Shown here one piece after another: positions 51,101-58,673 of a stretch of 64,000 nt of DNA. The stretch's first letter is position 1; each line of letters opens with the position of its first letter. The position numbers and the translations under genes were made by a program. This DNA is from Oerskovia paurometabola (lineage in GTDB: Bacteria > Actinomycetota > Actinomycetes > Actinomycetales > Cellulomonadaceae), in contig NZ_JAFBBV010000001.1 of NCBI RefSeq assembly GCF_016907365.1, forward strand, positions 620,001 to 684,000, given 5' to 3'. Under the pieces are notes generated by a model. That model did no database searches. It saw nothing but the letters and a program-made list of their open reading frames with translations, and was not told the origin of the DNA.

Positions 51101-52150
51101 TCAGTCTCCGAGCGCGGCCGCGAGCAGCTCGATCGTCTGCGTGCGGCCGGGCGTCGCGTCGAGCGACTCGTCGGCGCGCGAGCCCGCGACGGGCACGACC
51201 ATGACCTCGTCGACGCCGTGCCGGGAGGCGAGCTCGCGCACGCGGCGGGCCGCGGCCTGGGGCTCGTCGACGATCCAGCGGTCGAGCATCTCCTCGGCCA
51301 TCTGGGACGTGAGCCCGTCGAGCGGCGTGGACGCGGCGTCCTCGACCGTCTCCTGGGCGCCCAGCGGCTTCCCCGAGCGCAGGCGGGCCATCATGCGCGC
51401 CTGCGGCAGCGCGCGGGCGCGTGCCTCGTCGAGCGTCGGGGCGACCGACACGTTGACCGTCAGGAACGTCTCCGGCGCGGGGTGCTCGGCCGACGGGCGG
51501 TAGCCGTCGCGGTAGAGGGCGAGGATCTCGTCGATGCCGGCGCCCGAGAAGTGGTTGGCGAACACGTACGGCAGGCCGAGCTCGGCGGCCAGGCGCGCGG
51601 AGTAGTCGCTCGACCCGAGCAACCACACGGTCGGCACCGACTCGGCGGCCGGAGTCGCGTGGACGTCGTAGACCTGACCGGTCGTGAGGCGGACCGAGGC
51701 GCCCTCGGCACTCATGAGCGAGCGGATGTCCTGGACGTGCTGGGGGAAGCGGTCGACGTCGGACGTCGGGCCGCTGCTGCGCAGCAGGGCGGTGACGACC
51801 GGGTCGCTGCCGGGCGCGCGCCCGATGCCCAGGTCGACGCGCCCCGGGGCCATGGCCTCCAGGACCGCGAACTGCTCCGCGACGACGAGCGGCGCGTGGT
51901 TGGGGAGCATGACGCCGCCCGACCCGACGCGGATCCGCTCGGTCACCGCGGCGGCCGCCGAGATCATGACGGGCGGTGCGGACGCGGCGACCGCGGGCAT
52001 GTTGTGGTGCTCGGCGAACCAGTAGCGCGTGAAGCCGAGGCGGTCGGCGAGGCGCACGAGGTCCAGGGAGGCGGCGATGGCCTGGGCGGAGGACTGTCCC
52101 GAGCGGACGGGGACGAGGTCGAGGACGGAGAGGCGCGGCGAGGTAGTCAT
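51101..52150 (-). CDS. LLM-class (luciferase-like) flavin-dependent oxidoreductase
   Basis: A 349-residue single-component bacterial luciferase-like protein. Motifs: LSVLDLVPVRSGQSSAQAI, RYWFAEHHNMPAVAASAPPVMI, IRVGSGGVMLPNHAPLVVAEQFAVLEAMAPGRVDLGIGRAPG. These define the MsnO8/YhbW-like group of LLM enzymes, which use reduced flavin. The ATG at 52150 has only a weak AGGCG site. It sits behind a terminator that separates it from metZ. Confidence 0.92.
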   Translation of the reverse strand: MTTSPRLSVLDLVPVRSGQSSAQAIAASLDLVRLADRLGFTRYWFAEHHNMPAVAASAPPVMISAAAAVTERIRVGSGGVMLPNHAPLVVAEQFAVLEAMAPGRVDLGIGRAPGSDPVVTALLRSSGPTSDVDRFPQHVQDIRSLMSAEGASVRLTTGQVYDVHATPAAESVPTVWLLGSSDYSARLAAELGLPYVFANHFSGAGIDEILALYRDGYRPSAEHPAPETFLTVNVSVAPTLDEARARALPQARMMARLRSGKPLGAQETVEDAASTPLDGLTSQMAEEMLDRWIVDEPQAAARRVRELASRHGVDEVMVVPVAGSRADESLDATPGRTQTIELLAAALGD

Positions 52151-52199
52151 CGCCTGGTGCAACCCCGGGATACGGCCGGGGTATTCCTGCGCGGCCGCT

Positions 52200-52254
52200 G
52201 GGTGCGGAGTACGTGTCGTCGTCGGGCAGGTTTCGCGACACGTACTCCGCACCC
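52200..52254 (-). terminator. terminator after metZ
   Basis: A 19-bp perfect stem (52200-52218 with 52236-52254) and 17-base loop, just after the metZ stop on the minus strand. Confidence 0.8.
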
Positions 52255-52264
52255 GGCCGGACGG

Positions 52265-53548
52265 TCAGCGGCGCAGCGCCTGCTCGACGTCCTCGATCAG
52301 GTCGAGCGGGTCCTCGAGGCCGATCGACAGGCGCACGGTCGTCTCCGCGATCCCGACGGCGGCACGCCCGTCCGGCCCCAGCTTGCGGTGCGTCGTGGTC
52401 GCGGGGTGCGTGATGAGCGACTTGGCGTCACCCAGGTTGTTGGAGATGTCCACGACCCGCAGCGCGTCGAGGAACTGGAACGTGCGCTTCTTGAGGAGCT
52501 CGGGGTCGGTGCCCGGGGCGTCGGCGCCCGGCACGTCGAGGTTGAACGTCACGACCGTCCCGCCCCCGCTCTGCTGGGCCTTGGCGAGCTCGACCTGCGG
52601 GTGCGAGGCGAGGAACGGGTAGCGCACGGCCGTGACGCCGGGCAGCTCCTCGAGCGCGGTCGCGACCTGGAGGGCCGAGGCGTTCTGCGCCTTGACGCGC
52701 ACCGACAGCGTCTCGAGCCCCTTGACCAGGACCCAGGCGTTGAACGCGCTGAGAGAGGGGCCCGTGTTGCGGATGAAGGTCTGGACGGGTCCCTTGACGT
52801 ACTCCTCGGAACCCAGGATCGCGCCGCCCAGCACGCGGCCCTGCCCGTCGATGTGCTTGGTCGCCGAGTACACGACGACGTCGGCGCCGAGCTCGAGCGG
52901 CTTCTGCAGGACGGGGGTGGCGAACACGTTGTCGAGCACGACGACGGCACCCGCGGCGTGCGCGAGCTCGCTCACGCGGCGCACGTCGATCACGTCCTGC
53001 ATGGGGTTGGACGGGGTCTCGAAGAAGACGACGTCCGCGGGGGTCGACAGCGCCTCCTCCCACTGCGAGAGCACGTGACCGTCGACGTAGTCGGTGCGCA
53101 CGCCCCACTTGGCGAAGATCTCGTCGAAGATCACGAGCGACGAGCCGAACAGCGCGCGGGCCGCGACGATGCGCGACCCGGCACCGACCAGCGCCGCGAG
53201 CGAGGTGAAGACCGCGGACATGCCCGACGCGGTCGCGTAGCAGGCCTCGGCGCCCTCGATGAGGCGCAGCCGCTCCTCGAACGTGTGCACCGTCGGGTTG
53301 CCGTAGCGCGAGTAGATGAAGCGGTCGACCTCGCCCGTGAACGCGGCCTCGGCCTCCGCGGCGCTCCCGTACACGTAGCCCTGCGTGAGGAAGAGCGCCT
53401 CGCTCGTCTCCTCGAAGTTGGTGCGGGCGTGGCCGCCGCGCACCGCGAGCGTGTCGGGACGGACCGAACGGGGGAGGGGGCCACGACCCGAGCCGCCCGG
53501 GACGCCGGCGGGGATGCGGAGCACGCCGTCCCCGGTCGCGGCGCTCAC
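52265..53548 (-). CDS. metZ: O-succinyl/O-acetylhomoserine sulfhydrylase (MetZ-like)
   Basis: A 427-residue PLP enzyme of the Cys/Met metabolism family. After a Gly/Pro leader it reads RPDTLAVRGGHARTNFEETSEALFLTQGYVYGSAAEAEA, the MetZ start. FIYSRYGNPTVHTFEERL, SGMSAVFTSL, FFETPSNP, VVLDNVFATP and the PLP lysine in YSATKHIDGQGRVLGG are diagnostic. It makes homocysteine directly from sulfide. The GTG overlaps the rhodanese stop (GTGA). Both genes lie behind a SAM-I riboswitch, so high S-adenosylmethionine should shut them off. Confidence 0.93.
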   Translation of the reverse strand: MSAATGDGVLRIPAGVPGGSGRGPLPRSVRPDTLAVRGGHARTNFEETSEALFLTQGYVYGSAAEAEAAFTGEVDRFIYSRYGNPTVHTFEERLRLIEGAEACYATASGMSAVFTSLAALVGAGSRIVAARALFGSSLVIFDEIFAKWGVRTDYVDGHVLSQWEEALSTPADVVFFETPSNPMQDVIDVRRVSELAHAAGAVVVLDNVFATPVLQKPLELGADVVVYSATKHIDGQGRVLGGAILGSEEYVKGPVQTFIRNTGPSLSAFNAWVLVKGLETLSVRVKAQNASALQVATALEELPGVTAVRYPFLASHPQVELAKAQQSGGGTVVTFNLDVPGADAPGTDPELLKKRTFQFLDALRVVDISNNLGDAKSLITHPATTTHRKLGPDGRAAVGIAETTVRLSIGLEDPLDLIEDVEQALRR

Positions 53549-54009
53549 GACTGCGTCCAGGGCAGGCCCGCGGCGCGCCAGCCGTCGGAACCACGGTGAC
53601 CGGCGCCGTCGAGCGCTCCCTCGAAACCCTCGAGGACGTTGTACGCGGGACCCAGCCCCGCGGCGGTCGCGGCCTTGGCCGCGCCGATCGAGCGGGCTCC
53701 CGAGCGGCACAGGAAGACGACCGGACGCTCAGGGCTCAGCCCGGCCGCGGTGAGCTCCGCGACGAACGCCGGGTTCGGGCGGCCCGCGACGTCGACCCAC
53801 TGGGTCAGGACGGGCGCGCGGCCCGTCGAGGACAGGTCGGGGACCCCGACGAAGCGCCACTCGGCGTCGGTGCGGACGTCCACGAGGACGGCGCTCGGGT
53901 CGTTCTGGAGAAGGGTCCACGCCTGCTGGGGCGTGATGTCGCCGGCGTACCCGTCGGCGGGACGGGCGTCGGGGACCGGGGCAGCGGTCGCGCGGTCGGG
54001 GGCACTCAT
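53545..54009 (-). CDS. Rhodanese-domain sulfurtransferase
   Basis: A 154-residue single-domain rhodanese. It has VLVDVRTDAEWRFVGVPDL, the active-site loop VVFLCRSGARSIGAA with catalytic Cys, and GFEGALDGAGHRGSDGWRAAGLPW. It would carry persulfide sulfur, plausibly to feed MetZ or a related enzyme; this pairing is known from other actinobacterial met operons. GGAGG six bases before the ATG overlaps the riboswitch P1 stem. Confidence 0.92.
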   Translation of the reverse strand: MSAPDRATAAPVPDARPADGYAGDITPQQAWTLLQNDPSAVLVDVRTDAEWRFVGVPDLSSTGRAPVLTQWVDVAGRPNPAFVAELTAAGLSPERPVVFLCRSGARSIGAAKAATAAGLGPAYNVLEGFEGALDGAGHRGSDGWRAAGLPWTQS

Positions 54010-54015
54010 GGTGAT

Positions 54016-54106
54016 CCTCCATCGGTCGTGGCGGTAGCACCCTCGCCCGTCACCGGGGGGTTGCTGCGGCGTCATCGTGCCAAGTCACTCAGCCGCTCTG
54101 GATGGT
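54016..54106 (-). promoter_or_regulatory. SAM-I (S-box) riboswitch upstream of rhodanese-metZ
   Basis: The leader read on the minus strand has the S-box core in order: CCAGAGCGGCTGAG, GACTTGGC, CGATGACGCC, GCAGCAACC, a variable arm, and GGTGCTACC. P1 forms between CCATC (54101-54105) and GATGG (54019-54023). The P1 3' strand runs into the ribosome site GGAGG (54016-54020), so ligand binding would hide it: translational control, with no terminator seen. Family knowledge: SAM-I represses methionine genes when SAM is plentiful. Confidence 0.88.
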
Positions 54107-54114
54107 TGCGTCGG

Positions 54115-54120
54115 ATCGTA
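54115..54120 (-). promoter_or_regulatory. -10 element of the SAM-I riboswitch transcript
   Basis: TACGAT on the minus strand, predicting a start a few bases before the riboswitch P1 stem. Confidence 0.5.
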
Positions 54121-54169
54121 CGCCACCGTGACCACGGAAAAGAACAGGTGTCTCGCAGGGTGGTCGGGC

Positions 54170-54175
54170 TAGGTT
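54170..54175 (+). promoter_or_regulatory. -10 element of leaderless phosphotransferase gene
   Basis: TAGGTT, 7 bases before the ATG at 54183. Confidence 0.55.
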
Positions 54176-54182
54176 CCTGCGC

Positions 54183-55025
54183 ATGAGCCACCTCCCCGAA
54201 CCCGACCGCGCGCCCGACCAGGCCGAGGAGCCCCTGGCCGGTGGGAACTCGACGACCGTGGTGCGGCGAGGCGACACCGTCCGCCGCACCGCAGGGCCCT
54301 GGACGCCCACGGTCCAGGCGCTCCTGCGGCACCTGCGCGCACAGGGCGTCGCCGAGGTGCCGGAGCCGCTCGGGACGGACGAGCAGGGGCGCGAGGTGCT
54401 GTCGTTCCTCCCCGGTGACGTCGGGAACTACCCGCTGCCACCGTGGGTCTGGGACGAGTCGGTGCTCCGGGACGCGGGCGCGCTGCTGCGGCGCGTGCAC
54501 GACGCGAGCGTCGGGTTCCTCGACACAGGCGCCGCCGCCCTCGTCCCCGACGCTCTGCCGGCGGCCCCCACCTGGCAGACCGCACCGCACGAGCCTGCCG
54601 AGGTCGTGTGCCACAACGACGTCGCCCCGTACAACCTGGTCTTCCGTGACGGGGCCGTGGTCGGGCTCATCGACTTCGACACCGCGAGCCCCGGCCCCCG
54701 GATCTGGGACCTGGCCTACCTCGGCTACCGGCTCGCGCCCCTCGTGGCGGACGCGGGGGAGTCGGAGGGGAGCGACGTCGTCGGGCGGCTGGACCCGTTG
54801 GCGCGCCTCGACGCCCTGGTCCGCGCGTACGGGATGCCGTACTCGCGCCGGGAGGTCCTGACCGTCGTGGTCGCGCGGCTCGACGAGCTCGCGGCGTTCA
54901 CGGACGAGCGTGCGGCCGCGACCGGACGCGACGACTTCCGGGAGCACGCGGCCATGTACCGCTCCGACGCGCAGCGGGTCGAGAGTCTCGCGACAGCGTC
55001 CGATTCGCCGGATCTGCCCACCTGA
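54183..55025 (+). CDS. Aminoglycoside-phosphotransferase-like kinase
   Basis: A 280-residue kinase-fold protein of the APH/choline kinase group. The Brenner motif is EVVCHNDVAPYNLVF (catalytic HxDxxxxN) and the metal site is VGLIDFDTASPGPRIWDLAYLG. The N-terminal lobe is short with GGNSTTVVRRGDTVRR. The HNDVAPYN variant with Val and Pro is common in uncharacterised actinobacterial members. It is divergent from the S-box leader and seems leaderless. Substrate unknown; resistance should not be assumed. Confidence 0.88.
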   Translation: MSHLPEPDRAPDQAEEPLAGGNSTTVVRRGDTVRRTAGPWTPTVQALLRHLRAQGVAEVPEPLGTDEQGREVLSFLPGDVGNYPLPPWVWDESVLRDAGALLRRVHDASVGFLDTGAAALVPDALPAAPTWQTAPHEPAEVVCHNDVAPYNLVFRDGAVVGLIDFDTASPGPRIWDLAYLGYRLAPLVADAGESEGSDVVGRLDPLARLDALVRAYGMPYSRREVLTVVVARLDELAAFTDERAAATGRDDFREHAAMYRSDAQRVESLATASDSPDLPT

Positions 55026-55067
55026 CAGGTTGCCTCTGCTCATCATCCGAGACGCTGTGCCCACCGG

Positions 55068-55097
55068 TTGACACGCTCCGCGCGCCTCGACCATCCT
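55068..55097 (+). promoter_or_regulatory. Promoter of the SAM-IV controlled gene
   Basis: TTGACA (55068-55073), an 18-base spacer and CATCCT (55092-55097). Transcription would begin near 55104, immediately before the riboswitch at 55106. This is the only consensus -35 I found in the window. Confidence 0.65.
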
Positions 55098-55105
55098 GGA
55101 CACCA

Positions 55106-55220
55106 GGTCATGAGTGCCAGCGCAAAACCCCGGTTTGCTGGCCGGCAACCCTCCTCCGCGGTGGGGTGCCCCGGGTGACGACCAGGTCCCTCTCTATCAG
55201 GAGGGGGGCAAGCGCGGAGG
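55106..55220 (+). promoter_or_regulatory. SAM-IV riboswitch upstream of the cysteine desulfurase-like gene
   Basis: The leader follows the actinobacterial SAM-IV consensus closely: GGTCATGAGTGCCAGC, a GC hairpin, GCTGGCCGGCAACCCTCC, CGCGGTGGGGTGCCCCGGGT, GACGACCAGGT, then a second hairpin (CCCTC...GAGGG) and GGCAAGCGCGG, which forms the pseudoknot partner. The gene's own ribosome site lies 30 bases beyond. Family knowledge: SAM-IV controls sulfur-assimilation genes in Actinobacteria. Confidence 0.92.
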
Positions 55221-55261
55221 GGCCGGCACGGCGAACTCCGACGACCACCGGAGGACGTGCC

Positions 55262-56662
55262 ATGAGCGCACATGCAGTCATCGAAGCCCCTACCTCGTGT
55301 GCCGTGCTGCCCGTCGTGGGCAGCGACACCCTGGTCCCCCTCGTCGACGGGCGCAGCGTCCCGTACGCGAACCTCGACGTCGCGGCCTCGGCACCGGCGC
55401 TCCAGGTCGTGGCCGACCGGGTCACCGAGGTCCTGCCGCTGTACGCGAGCGTGCACCGCGGCGCGGGCTACCTCTCCCAGGTGTCGACGGCCCTCTACGA
55501 GGCTGCGCGTCAGACCATCGGCGCGTTCGTGGGGGCGCGCGAGGACGACGTCACGATCGTCACGCGCAACACCACGGACTCCCTCAACCTCCTCGCGGGC
55601 TGCGTCCCGGCCCAGGCCGACGGCTCGCCGGGGCGTGTGCTCGTCCTCGACGTCGAGCACCACGCGAACCTCCTGCCCTGGCAGCGCACGGGGGGCGCCA
55701 CGGTCCTGGTCGGCGGTGCGACCGTCGCCGAGACCCTGTCGGGCCTGCGCGCCGAGCTCTCGCGCTTCCCGTACGCGCTCGTCGCGATCACGGGGGCCTC
55801 GAACGTCACGGGCGAGTCGCTGCCCCTCGCCGAGGTCGTGGCCGCGGCGCACGACGCCGGCGCGCGCGTCCTGCTCGACGGCGCACAGCTCGTCCCGCAC
55901 CGCGGCGTCTCGCTCGCCGCGAGCGACGTGGACTACGTCGCGTTCTCTGGGCACAAGACGTACGCGCCGTTCGGTGCGGGCGCGCTCGTGGGCCGCCGCG
56001 ACTGGCTCGACACCGGCACGCCCTACCTCGCCGGCGGCGGCGCGGTGCGCAACGTGACGCTCGACGGCACCACGTGGCAGAGCGCCCCGGCGCGGCACGA
56101 GGCCGGGTCGCCCAACGTGATCGGCGCGGTCGCGCTCGCCTCCGCGTGCGACGCGCTCGCGGCCCTCGAGCCCGGCGTGCTCGTCGCGCACGAGACCGAG
56201 CTGCGGGCCCGCCTCGTCGAGGGCCTGGAGGCGATCGACGGCGTACGCGTCGTGCGCGCCTGGGCCGACGCGGTCGACCCCGTGGGGGTCGTGACGTTCT
56301 CGGTCGACGGTTCCGACGCGGGGCTGGTCGCGGCCTACTTGTCGGCCGAGCACGGCATCGGCGTGCGCGACGGCCGCTTCTGCGCGCACCCGCTCCTGGC
56401 GCGGCTGGGCTTCCCGGCGGGGGCGATCCGGGCGTCGATCGGGGTCGGCACCACGGGTGAGGAGATCGACCGGCTCGTCTCCGCGCTGCGCACCTGGGTG
56501 AGCGAGGGGGCGAAGGCCCGGTACGAGGTCGTGGACGGCTGCTGGGTCGTGAGCGACGACCCGCGACCGCTCCTGCAGGTCGCGGGGCTCTCGGGCCTGT
56601 TCGCGACGGCCGCCGCGGGCAACATCACGGCCGCCGTGGGCTGCGGACCCGCCCCCGCCTGA
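55262..56662 (+). CDS. Class V aminotransferase, SufS-like cysteine desulfurase
   Basis: A 466-residue PLP enzyme of class V. The PLP lysine is in YVAFSGHKTYAPFGAGALVG, preceded by VLLDGAQLVPHRG. The catalytic Cys equivalent is in GIGVRDGRFCAHPLLARLG, matching the RxGxxCAxP loop of SufS-type desulfurases, so it may mobilise sulfur from cysteine. N- and C-terminal extensions make it longer than SufS (about 410). No SUF scaffold genes are next to it. It is controlled by a SAM-IV riboswitch, placing it in sulfur-amino-acid metabolism rather than Fe-S assembly. The ATG has GGAGGACG. Confidence 0.87.
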   Translation: MSAHAVIEAPTSCAVLPVVGSDTLVPLVDGRSVPYANLDVAASAPALQVVADRVTEVLPLYASVHRGAGYLSQVSTALYEAARQTIGAFVGAREDDVTIVTRNTTDSLNLLAGCVPAQADGSPGRVLVLDVEHHANLLPWQRTGGATVLVGGATVAETLSGLRAELSRFPYALVAITGASNVTGESLPLAEVVAAAHDAGARVLLDGAQLVPHRGVSLAASDVDYVAFSGHKTYAPFGAGALVGRRDWLDTGTPYLAGGGAVRNVTLDGTTWQSAPARHEAGSPNVIGAVALASACDALAALEPGVLVAHETELRARLVEGLEAIDGVRVVRAWADAVDPVGVVTFSVDGSDAGLVAAYLSAEHGIGVRDGRFCAHPLLARLGFPAGAIRASIGVGTTGEEIDRLVSALRTWVSEGAKARYEVVDGCWVVSDDPRPLLQVAGLSGLFATAAAGNITAAVGCGPAPA

Positions 56663-56785
56663 GCACCCTCTGACCTGCGGAGACGCTGCCTGGAGCGCAA
56701 CGTTCACCGGGGCGTCACCTCACCGTTCACGAACGACCGTTCCGTGGTCTTGGCGGCGACGCCTGCGTGTGTTCTGATATGCGCT

Positions 56786-57577
56786 GTGCAGCACGATGTC
56801 CACCTTGAAGGCCACGGGTTCCGCCTCGAACCCCTGGCTGTCGCGCACGCCGGTGCGCTGGCCCAGATCGTCGATCCGTCGATGTGGGCAGGCATGAGTG
56901 CGACCCTCCCCGAGGGGGAGGTCGGGATGGTGAACTTCATCGAGGACACCCGCGCCACGCGCGCGCTGACGGCGTTCGCCGTCGTCGACGCGGGCTCGGG
57001 TCTCGTGGTGGGGAGCACCGCTTTCCGTGACCTGTCGCTCGACGACAGGCGCGTGGAGATCGGGCGGACCTTCTACGCCCGTTCCACGTGGGGGAGCCTC
57101 GTCAACCCGGTCTCGAAATGGTTGCTGCTCCGACATGCGTTCGAGTCGTGGGACGTGCACCGTGTCGGCTTCCGGGTCGACGCGCGCAACACGCGCTCCC
57201 TCGCCGCGATGCGTCGCCTCGGCGCGTACGAGGAGGGCGTCATGCGTGGTCACCGCACGGCTCCCGACGGGACCCGGGCCGACTCGGTGTGCTTCTCGAT
57301 CCTGGCGCACGAGTGGCCCGGCGTCGAGCTCGGCCTGCTCGCCCGGATCATGAGCCCGCGCATCGTGCCCGTGCTCGGCCCGGTCGGGCTCACCGCCACC
57401 GGGGAGCCCGACGCCGTGGGTCCTGGGGCCGGGGTGCCCGTGGGACCGCCGGTCCTCACGGTGGTACCGGCCGTCGGCGAGCTGTCGCTCGCGGGGGCCG
57501 GCGGCTTCGACGCCGTCGCAGGGTCGTCCCCCGACCGCGCCGCGGCCGCCGACCTGCCCCCGGTCATCGCGCTCTGA
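56786..57577 (+). CDS. GNAT acetyltransferase (RimJ/RimL-like), paralog 1
   Basis: A 263-residue protein. The GNAT domain (about 1-185) starts HLEGHGFRLEPLAVAHAGAL and contains RRVEIGRTFYARSTWGSLVNPVSKWLLLRHAFE and VGFRVDARNTRSLAAMRRLGAYEEGVMRGHR, the acetyl-CoA site and typical RimJ/RimL pattern. A low-complexity Pro/Gly tail (about 190-263) is absent from its paralog at 57949. TGATAT lies 5 bases before the GTG start, so the message may be leaderless. Substrate unknown. Confidence 0.87.
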   Translation: MQHDVHLEGHGFRLEPLAVAHAGALAQIVDPSMWAGMSATLPEGEVGMVNFIEDTRATRALTAFAVVDAGSGLVVGSTAFRDLSLDDRRVEIGRTFYARSTWGSLVNPVSKWLLLRHAFESWDVHRVGFRVDARNTRSLAAMRRLGAYEEGVMRGHRTAPDGTRADSVCFSILAHEWPGVELGLLARIMSPRIVPVLGPVGLTATGEPDAVGPGAGVPVGPPVLTVVPAVGELSLAGAGGFDAVAGSSPDRAAAADLPPVIAL

Positions 57578-57602
57578 CCGGTTCGTCCCCCCTGTCCACA
57601 GC

Positions 57603-57636
57603 ACCGCCCCGGGACCCAGATGGGTCCCGGGGCGGT
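57603..57636. terminator. bidirectional terminator between acetyltransferase 1 and csbD
   Basis: A 16-bp perfect palindromic stem (57603-57618 with 57621-57636) between convergent genes. Confidence 0.85.
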
Positions 57637-57649
57637 CTTCGTCGGGGCG

Positions 57650-57826
57650 TCAGTCCTTCTTGAAGGCGTCCTTGACGTCGTCGCCGGCCTGCTTGACGTT
57701 GGCCTTCGCCTGGTCGGCGTGGCCCTCGGCCTCGAGGCGCTCGTTGCCGGTCGCCTTGCCGGTGCCTTCCTTGACCTTGCCCTTGGCCTCTTCGGCACCG
57801 TGCTTGATCTTGTCTCCCAGTCCCAT
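57650..57826 (-). CDS. CsbD family stress protein
   Basis: A 58-residue CsbD-like protein: MGLGDKIKHGAEEAKGKVKEGTGKATGNERLEAEG, then a Lys/Asp-rich helix. Such small, charged and probably disordered proteins are induced in general stress in Bacillus and are widespread in actinobacteria. The ATG has a GGGAGGA site. It lies between two paralogous acetyltransferase genes. Confidence 0.9.
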   Translation of the reverse strand: MGLGDKIKHGAEEAKGKVKEGTGKATGNERLEAEGHADQAKANVKQAGDDVKDAFKKD

Positions 57827-57948
57827 GGGGTCCTCCCTCGGTGTTGGTGGGTGCTTCCTGACGACCGTAGGCAGGGCTGCCGGGGACTCGCATCTCGGAG
57901 GACGGGCGGTCCACGAGACCTTCACAAGTGGTCGGGCAGGATGCCCGC

Positions 57949-58569
57949 ATGGAGAACGACGTCGTCCTGGAAGGGTTCGGGCTGCGCCTCGAACCGCTCG
58001 CCGAGCAGCACGCGCCCGCGCTCGGCGCGTTCGTCGACGACGCCCTGTGGGCCGGGATGTCGTCGCCCACGCCGCGCGGTACGCCCGCCATGTCCGCCTA
58101 CGTGCGCGAGGCGGTGGCGGCGCCGGGGCGCCTGGCGTGGGCCGTCGTCGGGCCGGTGGCTCCGGGTTCCGGGCCCGACGGCGTCACGTCCGTCCGCGGC
58201 AGCACCTCGCTCTACGAGTGGTCGCCCTCGCAGGGCCGCGTCGAGCTCGGCTCGACCTTCTACGACCGGCCCTGGTGGGGCGGGGTGACCAACCCGGCGT
58301 GCAAGTACCTGCTGCTGCAGCACGCGTTCGAGGTGCTCGACGTCGAGCGCGTCGCGCTGCGGGCCGACGCTCGCAACGCGCGGTCGATCGCGGCGATCCA
58401 GCGGCTCGGCGCGATCCCCGAGGGGGTGCTGCGCAGCCACCGTGTCGCGCCCGACGGGTCGCGCGGCGACACAGCCTACTTCTCGATCCTCGCGGACGAG
58501 TGGCCGGCCGTGCGGGACGGGTTGCTGGACCGCGTGCATCGCCTGCCGCCGGGGCAGCGGTCGAGGTGA
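57949..58569 (+). CDS. GNAT acetyltransferase (RimJ/RimL-like), paralog 2
   Basis: A 206-residue single GNAT domain. It parallels the protein at 56786: VLEGFGLRLEPLAEQHAPAL, GRVELGSTFYDRPWWGGVTNPACKYLLLQHAFE and VALRADARNARSIAAIQRLGAIPEGVLRSHRVAPDGSRGD. It lacks the low-complexity tail. The ATG at 57949 was chosen over an in-frame GTG at 57928. Substrate unknown. Confidence 0.88.
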   Translation: MENDVVLEGFGLRLEPLAEQHAPALGAFVDDALWAGMSSPTPRGTPAMSAYVREAVAAPGRLAWAVVGPVAPGSGPDGVTSVRGSTSLYEWSPSQGRVELGSTFYDRPWWGGVTNPACKYLLLQHAFEVLDVERVALRADARNARSIAAIQRLGAIPEGVLRSHRVAPDGSRGDTAYFSILADEWPAVRDGLLDRVHRLPPGQRSR

Positions 58570-58673
58570 CGGGCTGACGCGAGCCGCCCCTGTGGCCTCT
58601 TTCCCCGATCCTCCTTAGGTTGGAAGGATGCCTGCGCGGACCTGCGACGGGCCGACCGATCGCTGGAGGGCTG

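Noticed and set aside
49571..53599. A 1342-codon plus-strand frame across four minus-strand genes
   Set aside because: It spans several real genes, two gene junctions and a terminator, with low-complexity Arg/Gly composition and no domain.
54183..55025. Aminoglycoside resistance gene
   Set aside because: Only the general kinase fold is supported. The HNDVAPYN and IDFDTASPGPR motifs are found in many uncharacterised actinobacterial kinases, and there is no resistance context.
58628..58630. Leaderless start of the POT transporter at the ATG 6 bases after TAGGTT
   Set aside because: This ATG is not in the transporter frame. The in-frame TTG at 58674 with GGAGGG is the best remaining start.
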